The notes: generated from the sequence alone by a model not told the origin. Positions 25,590 to 34,684 are shown, counted from the first letter of the stretch. The stretch: 40,815 nucleotides of DNA from Bacteroidota bacterium (GCA_022564295.1 JADFLR010000037.1:1-40815); one strand, 5' to 3'. Translations and numbers: made by a program.

Positions 25590-27072
25590 ACATTTGCTCT
25601 TGCCATTTACTGATATTAACGGAATTATTTTTTTTAATTCTATGTGAAGATTGGGATTTTAAAAGTGCGGAAATTAATGCAGCGGCATCGGTTTCATCTT
25701 CACTATTTTCAAAAGAAGATTTCTTGTCTCCGCTGAGAAATTCATTTTCAACAAAATTAATATCAAAAGATCCATCGGTAAATACAGGATGTTTTAAAAT
25801 TAATTCGAGAAACGAAATATTTGAAGTGACTCCTGCAATCTGATATTCACTTAATGCCCGTTTCATCCTGTTTATGGCATTTTCCCGATCGGTTCCCCAC
25901 GTAATTAATTTAGAGATTAAAGGATCATAATGAATTGATATTTCAGAACCTTCTTCAAATCCTGAATCGAGCCGAACACCAGGACCTGAAGGTTGTTTGT
26001 AATGAAATATTTTTCCAACAGAAGGCATAAAATTTTCAGATGCATCCTCTGCATAAATTCGGCATTCCAATGCATGCCCCGAAATTTTGAGATCTTTTTG
26101 GTTGATGGTTAATTTGTTTCCCAATGCAATTGAAAATTGTTCCATAACTAAATCTACTCCTGTAATTAATTCTGTAACGGGATGCTCAACCTGCAATCGT
26201 GTGTTCATTTCGAGGAAGTAGAAATTTTTATCCTTATCCATAAGAAACTCAATGGTTCCGGCATTAAAATATTTGCAAGCTTTAGCTGCATTTATCGCTT
26301 CATTAGTTATCTTCTCTCTTGTTTTTTCATCTACGAATGAAGATGGTGCCTCTTCAATAATTTTTTGATGCCTTCGCTGTATTGAGCATTCTCTTTCAAA
26401 GAGATGGATGTAATTTCCTTTTTTATCACCTAATATCTGAACCTCAATATGTTTCGGCTGTTCAATAAATTTTTCGAGATAAACATCATCATTAGCAAAA
26501 GATTTTAGCGCAACACGTTTTGTTGTTTCATAAGCTGATTCGAATTCATCATCACTGTGTATTACTTTCATACCCTTACCACCACCGCCCGCAACAGCTT
26601 TTAATAATACAGGATAACCAATTTCATTAGAATTTTTTATCCCTTCTTTAACCGAAGATAATGGTTTGGTTGTGCCGGGTACTATGGGAACATTGTTCTT
26701 ATCCATTAATGTTCTCGCTTCGGTTTTATTTCCCATCATTTTTACAGAGTAAGATGATGGACCGATAAAATTAATTTTTGCTTTTTCACATGCTTCTATA
26801 AAATCGGCGTTCTCTGCAAAAAATCCATAGCCCGGATGAATTGCATCTGCACCAATCTTTTTAGCAAGAGCAATTATTTTATCTTTATTCAGATATGATT
26901 CCGATGCAACAGATGGACCTATGTAATATGATTCATCTGCAAGTAAGGTATGCTGTGCTGATTTATCTGCATCAGAATAAATCGCTGCAGAGGTTATACC
27001 CAAGTCACGGCAGGCACGAATTATTCGTACTGCAATTTCGCCCCTGTTAGCGATTAAAACTTTTTTAAACAA
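25582..27072 (-). CDS. accC: biotin carboxylase subunit of an acyl-CoA/pyruvate-type carboxylase
   Basis: ATP-dependent carboxylation of biotin on the neighbouring carrier. The 496 residues contain the N-terminal 'FKKVLIANRGEIAVRIIRACR', the ATP-grasp glycine loop 'AVAGGGGKGMKV' (about 163-174), 'RDCSIQRRHQK'-type 'ERECSIQRRHQKIIEEAPS', 'FLEMNTRLQVEHPVTELITG' and the C-terminal 'ISHYDPLISKLI'-like block. The family is clear; the acyl-CoA partner is not. A roughly 45-residue tail beyond the usual ~450-residue core is Ser/Asp/Lys-rich. Confidence 0.92.
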   Translation of the reverse strand: MFKKVLIANRGEIAVRIIRACRDLGITSAAIYSDADKSAQHTLLADESYYIGPSVASESYLNKDKIIALAKKIGADAIHPGYGFFAENADFIEACEKAKINFIGPSSYSVKMMGNKTEARTLMDKNNVPIVPGTTKPLSSVKEGIKNSNEIGYPVLLKAVAGGGGKGMKVIHSDDEFESAYETTKRVALKSFANDDVYLEKFIEQPKHIEVQILGDKKGNYIHLFERECSIQRRHQKIIEEAPSSFVDEKTREKITNEAINAAKACKYFNAGTIEFLMDKDKNFYFLEMNTRLQVEHPVTELITGVDLVMEQFSIALGNKLTINQKDLKISGHALECRIYAEDASENFMPSVGKIFHYKQPSGPGVRLDSGFEEGSEISIHYDPLISKLITWGTDRENAINRMKRALSEYQIAGVTSNISFLELILKHPVFTDGSFDINFVENEFLSGDKKSSFENSEDETDAAALISALLKSQSSHRIKKNNSVNISKWQEQMYE

Positions 27073-27080
27073 TTGAGTCC

Positions 27081-29429
27081 TTATTTTAGTTCAACTATGG
27101 TAATACCCTCTCCGCCGGCTTCAATAGGAGCAAAGTAATAATCTTTAACTTTATCATGTTTTTTCAAAATAGCAATAACGGTTTTCTTCAAAGCGCCGGT
27201 TCCTTTTCCATGTAAAATTTCTATTCTTTCCTGTCCCGATGCATAAGAATCATCTAAAAACTTTATAACTTTAAATTCCGTTTCATCAGGTTTTTCTCCG
27301 CGAATATCTAAACGGTATTCCCTCGTTTGGATTTTGTAATTATTATAAGATGACCTTTTCTCTTTTGAAGATTTTTCTTTTTCAAGCAAAAGCTCATTAA
27401 TATTTACTTTCATCTTCATTGTTCCAACCTGTACAACCGCTCTCTTTTTAATTTTATCTATTGAAAATATTTTGCCGGTTGCTGATGTATCCCTCAAACG
27501 AACAAAATCACTTATTCTAAAATCTGTTATTTCTTGCTCTAATTCAACATCAGGAACAAAAAGATTTTCATTTTTTTCCTTTATTTCACGTATCAATTCC
27601 TTCGATTTTTTTATTACTTCTTTGCTTGCTTGCGTTTCGCGAAGTTCTTTTATCACTTGTTCAATTTTCCTGTTCACACCTTCGAGATATTTTTCACCAT
27701 CTATTTTCACTTTTTTAAGTATTTCCTTTTTTTCTATTTCCAACTTTTCAAGATTTTTTTTGTAAAGATTAGATAATCCGGTTAAGCGTGTATTCTCTAA
27801 TTCACTCTCTTTTAATTTCTTTTCCAAAGCAGTTGATTTTGATTCAATTTCAACCAAAAATTCTTCTAATTTATGTTTATCGGTATCAATATTTTGGGCA
27901 GCTTCATTAAGCAGTTTGTCATCTATTCCTATTCGCTTTGCAACTTCGAAAGCATAACTTGAACCGGGAATACCAAGTTTGAATTTATAGGTTGGTGTAA
28001 GTTTTTCATTATCAAATTCCATTGCTGCATTCACAAACATTTTTTCATCGTGTGCAATAAGCTTTAAACTGCCATGATGTGTGGATGCAAACACCGTTGC
28101 TCGGCAATCTCTTAATCTCATTAAAACTGCCGAAGCAAGTGATGCACCTTCGGAAGGATCAGTGCCCGTGCCAATTTCATCTAAAAGTATCAATGAATTT
28201 TCATTAGCCTGTTCAAGAATATATTTTATGTTTTTTAAGTGCGAACTGAATGTTGAAAGATCATCTTCAATTGATTGTTCATCGCCGATATCAATTAATA
28301 TATTCTCGCATAAAGGAAAGTTCGAATCTGGATTAACCGGAATATGAATTCCCGATTGCACAAGCGCAGAAAGCAGACCAATTGTTTTTAGCACTACAGT
28401 TTTTCCTCCGGCATTAGGTCCTGTAATAACAACAATATTTTCATCTTCAAGTTTTAGATCTAAAGCAACAGTCCCCTTTCTTCCCAATTTCTTCAGCAAA
28501 ACAGGATGTCTGCCATCTCTTATTTCAAGATGTTTTCTTCCATTCAATTCAGGAAATGAGCCCATAACCTCCACAGAGTAATGTGCTCTTGCAAAAATGG
28601 AGTCTATCTCTGCAATCTCATCTAAAGAAGATTTAAGGTCATCGGCTACACTACCAATCATCTTTGTTAATTCTTTAAGAAGGCGTTCAATTTCTCTTCG
28701 CTCGGCAAATGTAAGTGAGATAATATCGTTGTTTAACTCAAGCGTTTGTTCCGGTTCTATATATACAGTGTGCCCTGTTGCCGATTCAGAATGAATAAAA
28801 CCTTTCAGATGCCTTTTGTGTTCGGCTTTGATTGGAATTACCATTCTTCCGTCCCGAAGAGTAAGATAATCATCCATTACCATCTTCTGCTCATTCAGGT
28901 CCTTCATAATTTTATTTATTGACCGAATAAGATCACTCTTTTTTTCTCTTATGCTTTTCCTTATCTCTTTCAGATTTTTGCTTGCATTTTCTTTCACCTC
29001 TCCGTTCTCATCAATCACTTTTTGAATATGATGCTCGAAAAGTTTATCAACAAACAACCAATTAGATGACTGTTTAAGTAAAGGTGCTATTTCTGAATTC
29101 TCTTTAATAAAATTGTACAGCAATCTTGAACAGGCAGCTAATTTTAATATATCCAATATCTTTTTAACTCTAAGCACCGTCCCCTCAATCTTACTTTTTG
29201 CAAGCTCTACGGAAAGATCAGATATGTATTCCAAAGGTGGTGGGAAATTCTCTGCAAGAATGTTTTTTGCTTCAATAATAAGCTTACCCTGCTGAAGCAC
29301 AGTTTTAATATCAGTAGAAGGTGTGAGTGAGAGAATTCTACTTTTACCGGGTTCGGTTATTGCGTAGTGAGAGATATAAGTGAGTATTTTGGGAAATTCA
29401 AGCTTTTCGAGTGTGGAATTATCTATCAT
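27081..29429 (-). CDS. mutS2: MutS2 family ATPase/endonuclease
   Basis: A 782-residue MutS2: an N-terminal core/clamp region, then the ATPase with Walker A 'GPNAGGKTVVLKTIGL' (about residue 337), Walker B 'SLILLDEIGTGTDPSEGA' and 'FASTHHGSLK'. A long Lys/Glu-rich coiled coil follows, and a C-terminal Smr nuclease domain ('LDIRGEKPDETEFKVIKFLDD', 'IEILHGKGTGAL'). It acts in anti-recombination or in collided-ribosome rescue as described for the family. It overlaps cvpA by four bases and is followed nine bases later by accC. Confidence 0.94.
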   Translation of the reverse strand: MIDNSTLEKLEFPKILTYISHYAITEPGKSRILSLTPSTDIKTVLQQGKLIIEAKNILAENFPPPLEYISDLSVELAKSKIEGTVLRVKKILDILKLAACSRLLYNFIKENSEIAPLLKQSSNWLFVDKLFEHHIQKVIDENGEVKENASKNLKEIRKSIREKKSDLIRSINKIMKDLNEQKMVMDDYLTLRDGRMVIPIKAEHKRHLKGFIHSESATGHTVYIEPEQTLELNNDIISLTFAERREIERLLKELTKMIGSVADDLKSSLDEIAEIDSIFARAHYSVEVMGSFPELNGRKHLEIRDGRHPVLLKKLGRKGTVALDLKLEDENIVVITGPNAGGKTVVLKTIGLLSALVQSGIHIPVNPDSNFPLCENILIDIGDEQSIEDDLSTFSSHLKNIKYILEQANENSLILLDEIGTGTDPSEGASLASAVLMRLRDCRATVFASTHHGSLKLIAHDEKMFVNAAMEFDNEKLTPTYKFKLGIPGSSYAFEVAKRIGIDDKLLNEAAQNIDTDKHKLEEFLVEIESKSTALEKKLKESELENTRLTGLSNLYKKNLEKLEIEKKEILKKVKIDGEKYLEGVNRKIEQVIKELRETQASKEVIKKSKELIREIKEKNENLFVPDVELEQEITDFRISDFVRLRDTSATGKIFSIDKIKKRAVVQVGTMKMKVNINELLLEKEKSSKEKRSSYNNYKIQTREYRLDIRGEKPDETEFKVIKFLDDSYASGQERIEILHGKGTGALKKTVIAILKKHDKVKDYYFAPIEAGGEGITIVELK

Positions 29430-29947
29430 CCTGTCGTATCCCGACCAATTAAAAAATCATTAATTATTTTTTTAGGTTCCGGCGTGTAATTGGTTAAAAA
29501 GTCAATAGTTGCAGGAATTACTTTATACGTAATATTGTAAAAAGCCGAAGATTCTTTAACTGATTTTCCCGGAATATCAAAAATATTTAAAAGGAGAAAA
29601 ACAGCACTAAGAAAATAAAGTAGTTGAATAATTCCTACAACACCGCCAACAACCTGGTTTATTAAATTATTCACTTTATCAAACGGATGAATGATCCTTT
29701 TTAAAAGAGTGAAAATTAGGATAACTCCAAAGAATATAGCAATTCCGCCTATAATTTGTGCAAGATAAATTTCAATACCGAAAGCATATTCAACCATTTT
29801 GCCAAGTTCATCTTTAAACAAAGTTGCTAAAACAATTGCAAGTCCAAACCCGATAAGACCAATTAATTTCCTAACAAATCCATCTTTAAAACCGAGGATA
29901 AATCCAACTAAAACGGTAATAATAATCATTAAATCGATTGAGTTCAA
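29426..29947 (-). CDS. cvpA: CvpA family membrane protein
   Basis: A 173-residue inner-membrane protein with about four hydrophobic segments. It starts 'MNSIDLMIIITVLVGFILGFKDGFVRKLIGLIG' in the manner of CvpA, whose first helix and 'G...G.vr.l' motif are diagnostic. A later 'NNLINQVVGGVVGIIQ' is also typical. CvpA proteins are linked to colicin V export and envelope stress; the real function is unsettled. It lies between yqeY and mutS2 with four-base overlaps, the usual cvpA-mutS2 order. Confidence 0.88.
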   Translation of the reverse strand: MNSIDLMIIITVLVGFILGFKDGFVRKLIGLIGFGLAIVLATLFKDELGKMVEYAFGIEIYLAQIIGGIAIFFGVILIFTLLKRIIHPFDKVNNLINQVVGGVVGIIQLLYFLSAVFLLLNIFDIPGKSVKESSAFYNITYKVIPATIDFLTNYTPEPKKIINDFLIGRDTTG

Positions 29948-30396
29948 TTTTCACCCAACACTTTTTCAACTATTTCTTTTATTACCCTCCCGTCAGCTCT
30001 ACCTTTCATTTCTTTAACTGCGGCACCCATAAGTTTTCCAAAATCTGCTTTTAATTTGGCACCTACTTTTCCAGCTATTTTTATCACTTCTTTTTCAATA
30101 TCTTTCTCACTCAATTGTTCGGGAAGATAACTCATAATTATTTGTAATTCTGTTTCTTCTGCTTTAGCAAGGTCTTCCCTCCCTCCTTTGTTAAACTGTT
30201 CAATCGATTCTTTTCTTTTTTTTGCGGCAGTACTTAACAACTTTATCTCCTCCTCCTCATTCATTTCTTTTCCTGAACCGTTCTTTTCAAATTCTAATAT
30301 AGATGCCCGGATAGATCTGATGGTTAGCAACTTTACTTTATCACCAGATTTCATCGCATCTTTTAAGTCCTGAATGATTTTATCATTTAGTGTCAT
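29944..30396 (-). CDS. yqeY: GatB/YqeY domain protein
   Basis: A 150-residue protein made of the YqeY fold, related to the tail domain of the amidotransferase subunit GatB. 'LNDKIIQDLKDAMKSGDKVKLLTIRSIRA' at the start, 'ELQIIMSYLPEQLSE' in the middle and 'GKLMGAAVKEMKGRADGRVIKEIV' at the end are family marks. It probably binds tRNA; the precise role is unknown. It heads the yqeY-cvpA-mutS2 set, directly after the exbD terminator. Confidence 0.92.
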   Translation of the reverse strand: MTLNDKIIQDLKDAMKSGDKVKLLTIRSIRASILEFEKNGSGKEMNEEEEIKLLSTAAKKRKESIEQFNKGGREDLAKAEETELQIIMSYLPEQLSEKDIEKEVIKIAGKVGAKLKADFGKLMGAAVKEMKGRADGRVIKEIVEKVLGEN

Positions 30397-30412
30397 CTTA
30401 TCCTCAATAATG

Positions 30413-30451
30413 AAAAAAGGCAGGAGGTTAATTGGGAACCATCCTGCCTTT
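30413..30451 (-). terminator. Intrinsic terminator after the tolQ-exbD-exbD operon
   Basis: On the minus strand AAAGGCAGGA(T)GGTT pairs with AACC(T)CCTGCCTTT around the loop CCCAATT and is followed by six T in total. It lies about 24 bases beyond the second exbD stop. This is one of the strongest terminators in the window and separates tolQ-exbD-exbD from yqeY-cvpA-mutS2. Confidence 0.9.
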
Positions 30452-30474
30452 ACAAATACATTTAATTTTACAGA

Positions 30475-30888
30475 TTATATTTTAATGTTTGCCGAATAAT
30501 TAATTCGTAAACAATATGCTTTTCGCAATTCCTGTTGAATATCGGTAACCAAGCCCATCCGTGCGCCCACATCCACTCTTAACGAAACAATAACACTTGG
30601 CAGTGCTTGCCTCTTTCCGTACATAATTACCTGAATATCATCAACCTCTACAATGCTGTCGTTAATCTGAATTTTACCCCCTTTACCGACCCAGATATAG
30701 GAAACAAGTCTCTTATTTTCAATCTTTTCAAGCGCTTCAGCATCAGGCAATTTGAACTCGACTAATAGTTCCACTTCACGCATAGTTGTGGTTACCATAA
30801 AAAATAATAGGAGCATAAAAATAATATCTGGCATAGAAGACGTTGGTATCTCCGTTTTTGAACTTGCTCGTTTTTTTTCAAATTTCAT
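30475..30888 (-). CDS. exbD: ExbD/TolR family protein (second copy)
   Basis: A 137-residue energy-transducing subunit. After a short basic N terminus a single helix (about 20-38) contains the proton-path Asp in 'TSSMPDIIFMLLLFFMVTT'. A compact periplasmic domain follows ('IWVGKGGKIQINDSIVEVDDI'). It belongs with TolQ/ExbB-type motors that energise TonB or Tol. It lies 16 bases after the first exbD, last in the operon before the terminator. Confidence 0.9.
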   Translation of the reverse strand: MKFEKKRASSKTEIPTSSMPDIIFMLLLFFMVTTTMREVELLVEFKLPDAEALEKIENKRLVSYIWVGKGGKIQINDSIVEVDDIQVIMYGKRQALPSVIVSLRVDVGARMGLVTDIQQELRKAYCLRINYSANIKI

Positions 30889-30904
30889 TAGAATTCCTTA
30901 GTAT

Positions 30905-31426
30905 TTATTTAACTGCTTCAGGTTCTGCTAATGATATAATAATCGGTATAGCATCTTTTACTTGTTTCTTTATTTCATCACTTAGATCTCTGTATTTCAT
31001 CCCAAACTTAGAATTAGAATATTCATCTCTTACTTCGAAGAAAGCCATTTTAATTTGATCCAGAGCCGATATGTATGCATGATAAGCTGTTTTTCTGTCA
31101 GTTTTCAAAGATACTATCAGTTTCTTTTTCTTAGGCAGCTCAATTTTTGAGATTATTCTTGGCTTAAGAGTACTTTTAATCTGAAATAAGGAAATTGGTT
31201 TACCATCTAAAAGTACATCATTATTTTCATTGATAAGTACTGCAGCCATCCTATCTTTTGAAACAGGCGGAGGATCGACATCAGATAATTCTGGTAATGT
31301 CATTCCAATTCCCGTATCAACATCAATTACAGTTGCAACAAGAAAGAAGATAAGCAGTAAAAATGCTATATCAGCCATTGAACTGCTGGGGATATTTGCT
31401 TCTAACGATCTTTTTTTTCTTAACAT
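30905..31426 (-). CDS. exbD: ExbD/TolR family protein (first copy)
   Basis: A 173-residue ExbD-like subunit. The membrane helix (about 17-36) with the key Asp is in 'PSSSMADIAFLLLIFFLVATVI'. The periplasmic domain is longer than in the neighbouring copy, with 'VLINENNDVLLDGKPISL' and a Lys-rich strand. Two unequal ExbD proteins next to one TolQ are common in Bacteroidota and may form a mixed dimer plug in the motor. It lies 50 bases after tolQ. Confidence 0.9.
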   Translation of the reverse strand: MLRKKRSLEANIPSSSMADIAFLLLIFFLVATVIDVDTGIGMTLPELSDVDPPPVSKDRMAAVLINENNDVLLDGKPISLFQIKSTLKPRIISKIELPKKKKLIVSLKTDRKTAYHAYISALDQIKMAFFEVRDEYSNSKFGMKYRDLSDEIKKQVKDAIPIIISLAEPEAVK

Positions 31427-31476
31427 AGCTTAAACTTTATAAATTGTTAATTAATTCTGATTAGTTGCGCTTAAGC

Positions 31477-32169
31477 TTATTTTTTTTGAATTTCATAAAG
31501 AGAATCAATCAACTCTACAGATGCTTCTTCCATATCACCAACAAGTCTATCAATAACCGAAATGAGATAGTTATAAAATACCTGGAGTATCATTGCAACA
31601 ACTAATCCGAAAAGAGTAGTTAATAATGCAACCGAAATTCCGTCGGCAACAACTGCAGGAGAAATTTGTGCAGCTTCTTTTATAGAATCGAATGCTTCAA
31701 CCATACCTTGTACCGTACCGGTAAAACCAAGCATAGGTGCAATTGTAATGAAAGTGGAAATCCATATCATGTTTCTTTCAAGGAAACCCATTTCAATTCC
31801 GCCATAAGCTATGATTGCTTTTTCTGCTGCTTCAAGACCCTCGTCGGCTCTCAATAAACCAGCATAAAAAACAGATGCTACCGGACCTCTTGTGTTAGCA
31901 CAAAGTTCTTTAGCACTTTCAATTCCGCCTTCATCAAGGGCTCTTTTAACATTAACGATGAATTTTTTAGTGTTTGTTTTTGATCTTGAAAGTGTCCAAA
32001 GTCGTTCAAAACTAAAAGCTAAACCTAAAGCCAAGCTGGCTAGAATAGGATACATAAAGCCACCGCCAGCTTCAAATTTTGTAGTTAACCAGTTCAAAGC
32101 ACCGCCGCCGTCATTTGTTGCCTGGGCGATAACATTATACAGAGATGCGTAAACGCCTGTAAAGTCCAT
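31477..32169 (-). CDS. tolQ: MotA/TolQ/ExbB proton channel protein
   Basis: The 230-residue stator-like channel protein of the Ton/Tol motor. Three membrane helices: about 35-55, 130-155 and 170-198. The second helix region carries 'ITIAPMLGFTGTVQGMVEAF', and the third region 'DGISVALLTTLFGLVVAMILQVFYN' is the family block. A Shine-Dalgarno GGAGGTAA precedes the ATG. The start of the protein is Gly- and Asn-rich. It is the first gene of the set with both exbD genes. The leader holds the motif shared with ssb. Confidence 0.92.
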   Translation of the reverse strand: MDFTGVYASLYNVIAQATNDGGGALNWLTTKFEAGGGFMYPILASLALGLAFSFERLWTLSRSKTNTKKFIVNVKRALDEGGIESAKELCANTRGPVASVFYAGLLRADEGLEAAEKAIIAYGGIEMGFLERNMIWISTFITIAPMLGFTGTVQGMVEAFDSIKEAAQISPAVVADGISVALLTTLFGLVVAMILQVFYNYLISVIDRLVGDMEEASVELIDSLYEIQKK

Positions 32170-32181
32170 AGACTATTACCT

Positions 32182-32203
32182 CCAAATAATTAAATAATGA
32201 TTG
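32182..32203 (-). promoter_or_regulatory. 22-base leader motif of tolQ, shared with ssb
   Basis: Differs at one position from the motif at 20323-20344 and ends 12 bases before the tolQ start, with the Shine-Dalgarno between. On the coding strand it ends TATTTGG. It is likely the promoter's proximal box or a regulator site. No further copy was seen in the window. Confidence 0.4.
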
Positions 32204-32328
32204 TATGGGAAGTAAATTACTCCAATAATTTTATTAAAAAAGCAGAACTACATTAAACATTTCATATTTGAAAGTCAAATTATTACTTTGATAAATTTTT
32301 TAGGAGAAATTGAAGAATTATTTGTAAA

Positions 32329-33018
32329 CTATAACGGAAATCTATTTTTTAACCTGATAATGTTTCCGGTTACAAAATTATAATTATTAAACAATGAATG
32401 TATTAACTCGCCAATTTCTTCGGGCTTCATCCAATTTTCAAAATCAGCATCCTTCATCCATCCCCTGTTAGCGGGTGTATCTATTATATAAGGTGCTATT
32501 GCATTTACAGAAAGATTTATCTCATTACCTTCTTCCGCCAAAGAATTAACAAGGTGTATCATAGCACCTTTTGATGCTCCGTAAGCAGCTTTTGCACTTT
32601 CAGGAAATAGACCAGTATAAGCTGCAGTAAAACAGATTGAGCCGGAATGTGAATCTTTAACAAGCAACGCAAAATATTTTGCGATAAGAAATGAAGTTGT
32701 AAGATTCATATTTATCATTTTCTCAAATTCATCTATATCAGTTTCCCAAACTTTTTTACCGCCGGCGAATCCTCCTACTGTGCTGAATAAAAAGAATGCT
32801 GTATCTTTGGAAGATTTTATGTGAGAAAATGCTCCCTTAATATTTTCCTCATTTGATAGATCTTCAATTTTTATTTGAACTATTGTGGGATCTGTATTTT
32901 CTTTTTTAAGATGAAAATCGAATAAATATATTTTATCGTAATCTTTGGTTTTTAATATAGGTGTTACACCTTTTCCCAATGCTCCATTTGAACCGAATAT
33001 TAGTAATTCTTTTCTCAT
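32329..33018 (-). CDS. short-chain dehydrogenase/reductase (SDR)
   Basis: A 229-residue NAD(P)-dependent oxidoreductase. The dinucleotide loop is 'GSNGALGKGV' (9-18) and the catalytic pair is Tyr146 and Lys150 in 'AAYGASKGAMIHL'; 'NAIAPYIIDTP' is the usual PG-loop equivalent. The short length and 'FDFHLKKE' after the second strand resemble the dihydropteridine reductase-like branch. The substrate is unknown. It follows the EEP-fold hydrolase gene with a three-base gap. Confidence 0.9.
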   Translation of the reverse strand: MRKELLIFGSNGALGKGVTPILKTKDYDKIYLFDFHLKKENTDPTIVQIKIEDLSNEENIKGAFSHIKSSKDTAFFLFSTVGGFAGGKKVWETDIDEFEKMINMNLTTSFLIAKYFALLVKDSHSGSICFTAAYTGLFPESAKAAYGASKGAMIHLVNSLAEEGNEINLSVNAIAPYIIDTPANRGWMKDADFENWMKPEEIGELIHSLFNNYNFVTGNIIRLKNRFPL

Positions 33019-33021
33019 CAG

Positions 33022-34068
33022 TTATTCCTTATTGATTAAAAACTTTGCTGTAACCGGAAAGTGATCGCTGTATCCTCCAAGGTATCGCCTTCCGCCGTAT
33101 GTCGGAAATGCTGTGCCTTTATATTTTCCGGATTGAGTGACAATAAAATGAGGTTTATAAATATTAAATGAATTACAGATATAATAAAAATCCGGATTGG
33201 TAATCAAATCACCCGAGATTATAATTTGATCAAGCATATTCCAATCACCGCGATATTTATATGTACCGAGTCCATCTTCATAAGCTTGATATGAAGTGTT
33301 GAATAACTCACTTTTTGTTTTAAATAAATATTCTATTTTTATTGAATCACATTTAAACGGATTTGCATTTAGTGTCTCAAGTATTGAAATGTTCGTCGGT
33401 TCATCATTAAAATCTCCGATGACAATTATTTTCGCATTCGGATTTACGGTAAAAATTTCATCAACCGATTTACGTAAAGTGGAAGCAGCAGTGATCCTGT
33501 TCGGCTCACTCAACTCTCTCCCCCGGCTGCGCGAAGGCCAATGATTAATATATACAGATAATGTATCAACAGATTTATAAATCAACTTAACATTTACAAT
33601 CGGGCGGGTTGGCCAATTATCTTTAAGATGCACTATATCACCTTTAACTGAAAGTAATTCGAATATATTGGAATTGTAAATTAAACCGTTGTCAATCCCC
33701 CGCTTATCTGGCGATTCAACATAAGCTATTTTATAATTCATATCGTCTAAATACCTTGTTATTAAACTATCAAGCATTGATTGATGTTCAACTTCGCATA
33801 CGCCTAATATATCAGGTCCGTTAGAATTATTCATTGATCGGATTACTCTTGCAAGATGATTTAGTTTAATATCCAATCTTTCATTGGTCCATTCCTTATC
33901 ACCGTCCGGTAAAAATTGTTCATCGTTTTTTTCGGTATCATCAATCGTATCAAAAAGATTTTCCAAATTCCAGAAAGCAATAAAAAGAGTATCATCTTTA
34001 CTTTGTGCAAAAGAAAGAGAGGAAAGAAAAATTAAATTGATAAGCAGGATTAAGTATAATTTTTTCAT
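33022..34068 (-). CDS. secreted endonuclease/exonuclease/phosphatase (EEP) fold protein
   Basis: A 348-residue protein with a cleavable signal peptide (about 1-21, 'LLINLIFLSSLSFAQ'). The DNase I-like fold is marked by 'IAFWNLENLFD' at the start of the mature part, the metal-binding Glu in 'ILGVCEVEH', 'INHWPSRSRGRE', 'VIGDFNDEPT' and the terminal 'GYSDHFPVTAKF'. Likely a periplasmic or extracellular nuclease or phosphatase; the substrate (DNA, phosphoinositide-like or nucleotide) cannot be inferred. It precedes the SDR gene. Confidence 0.88.
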   Translation of the reverse strand: MKKLYLILLINLIFLSSLSFAQSKDDTLFIAFWNLENLFDTIDDTEKNDEQFLPDGDKEWTNERLDIKLNHLARVIRSMNNSNGPDILGVCEVEHQSMLDSLITRYLDDMNYKIAYVESPDKRGIDNGLIYNSNIFELLSVKGDIVHLKDNWPTRPIVNVKLIYKSVDTLSVYINHWPSRSRGRELSEPNRITAASTLRKSVDEIFTVNPNAKIIVIGDFNDEPTNISILETLNANPFKCDSIKIEYLFKTKSELFNTSYQAYEDGLGTYKYRGDWNMLDQIIISGDLITNPDFYYICNSFNIYKPHFIVTQSGKYKGTAFPTYGGRRYLGGYSDHFPVTAKFLINKE

Positions 34069-34277
34069 ACCATATTATTTTAATAAATAGATGTGCAAAT
34101 TTATAAAAGTTGAATTGATAAAAAAATTTGTGCCAGAATTTTACTACACTATAAAAACTAAAATATTAAAAGTTCAACCACGAATTGTATAAATGTATCC
34201 TGCAAATAATCCCTTTTCCCTTCGATACCTTGGGCATTGCATTATTGTTAATGTTTTCCTTTATGCTCTGATTTGCT

Positions 34278-34425
34278 CCCTCCTTTAGGGCGTAGGATAT
34301 GTATTCCAAATATTATTTTTGGCTTTAGCCATAACTTGTATAATAGATTCATAAACTAAAACAAGTTGAGGTTAAAACCTCATCATTCTTTTATTCTTCT
34401 GTCTCCCACGTCTTGAAAGACGTGG
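34278..34425. repeat. Cluster of four short hairpins (REP-like debris)
   Basis: In order: CCCT-CCTTT-AGGG (34278-34290), GGCTTTAGCC (34321-34330), TGAGGTTAAAACCTCA (34367-34382, a perfect 16-base palindrome) and CCACGTCTT-GA-AAGACGTGG (34406-34425, nine pairs). AACTTGT (34333-34339) and ACAAGTT (34361-34367) form a further inverted pair. Each hairpin is different, yet they are evenly spaced over 150 bases. It looks like an intergenic repeat of the REP/structured type rather than a terminator, since no T-tails follow. Confidence 0.6.
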
Positions 34426-34492
34426 CAACTCATATTAGTTGAATAATTTTTTCCAATATTAACATTTTTCGATATGTTTATAAAATAAAAAA

Positions 34493-34684
34493 ATTATAGC
34501 TGGCTGGATAGATTGGATCGAAGAAAGTATTAAATGTCCTTTCTGCGGAGAGGAATTTATTGCGCTTTTCTGTGAAGATGGTGATCCAAACAGAATTCCA
34601 ATTATTATGGCAGGATTGGCAAGTGAAAAAGCAGTTTGCCTGCGTGGAGTTTTGAAGTTAGAGAACAGGCCTTCTGAAGGGTGA
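34493..34684 (+). pseudogene. orphan Cys-rich frame, probably a gene fragment
   Basis: A plus-strand open frame of about 63 codons reads 'GWIDWIEESIKCPFCGEEF' then 'ALFCEDGDPNRIPIIMAGLA', ending 'LKLENRPSEG' at a TGA (34682-34684). It contains a CPFCG knuckle and two more Cys, amino-acid-like composition and no low-complexity. A TAA lies close upstream and there is no ATG, GTG or TTG before the conserved-looking part, only ATT/ATA. I do not recognise the family. It is most likely the remnant of a small zinc-ribbon-type protein. Confidence 0.4.

Noticed and set aside
34278-34425. CRISPR array
   Set aside because: The hairpins are all different; there are no identical direct repeats with regular spacers, and no cas genes are in the window.
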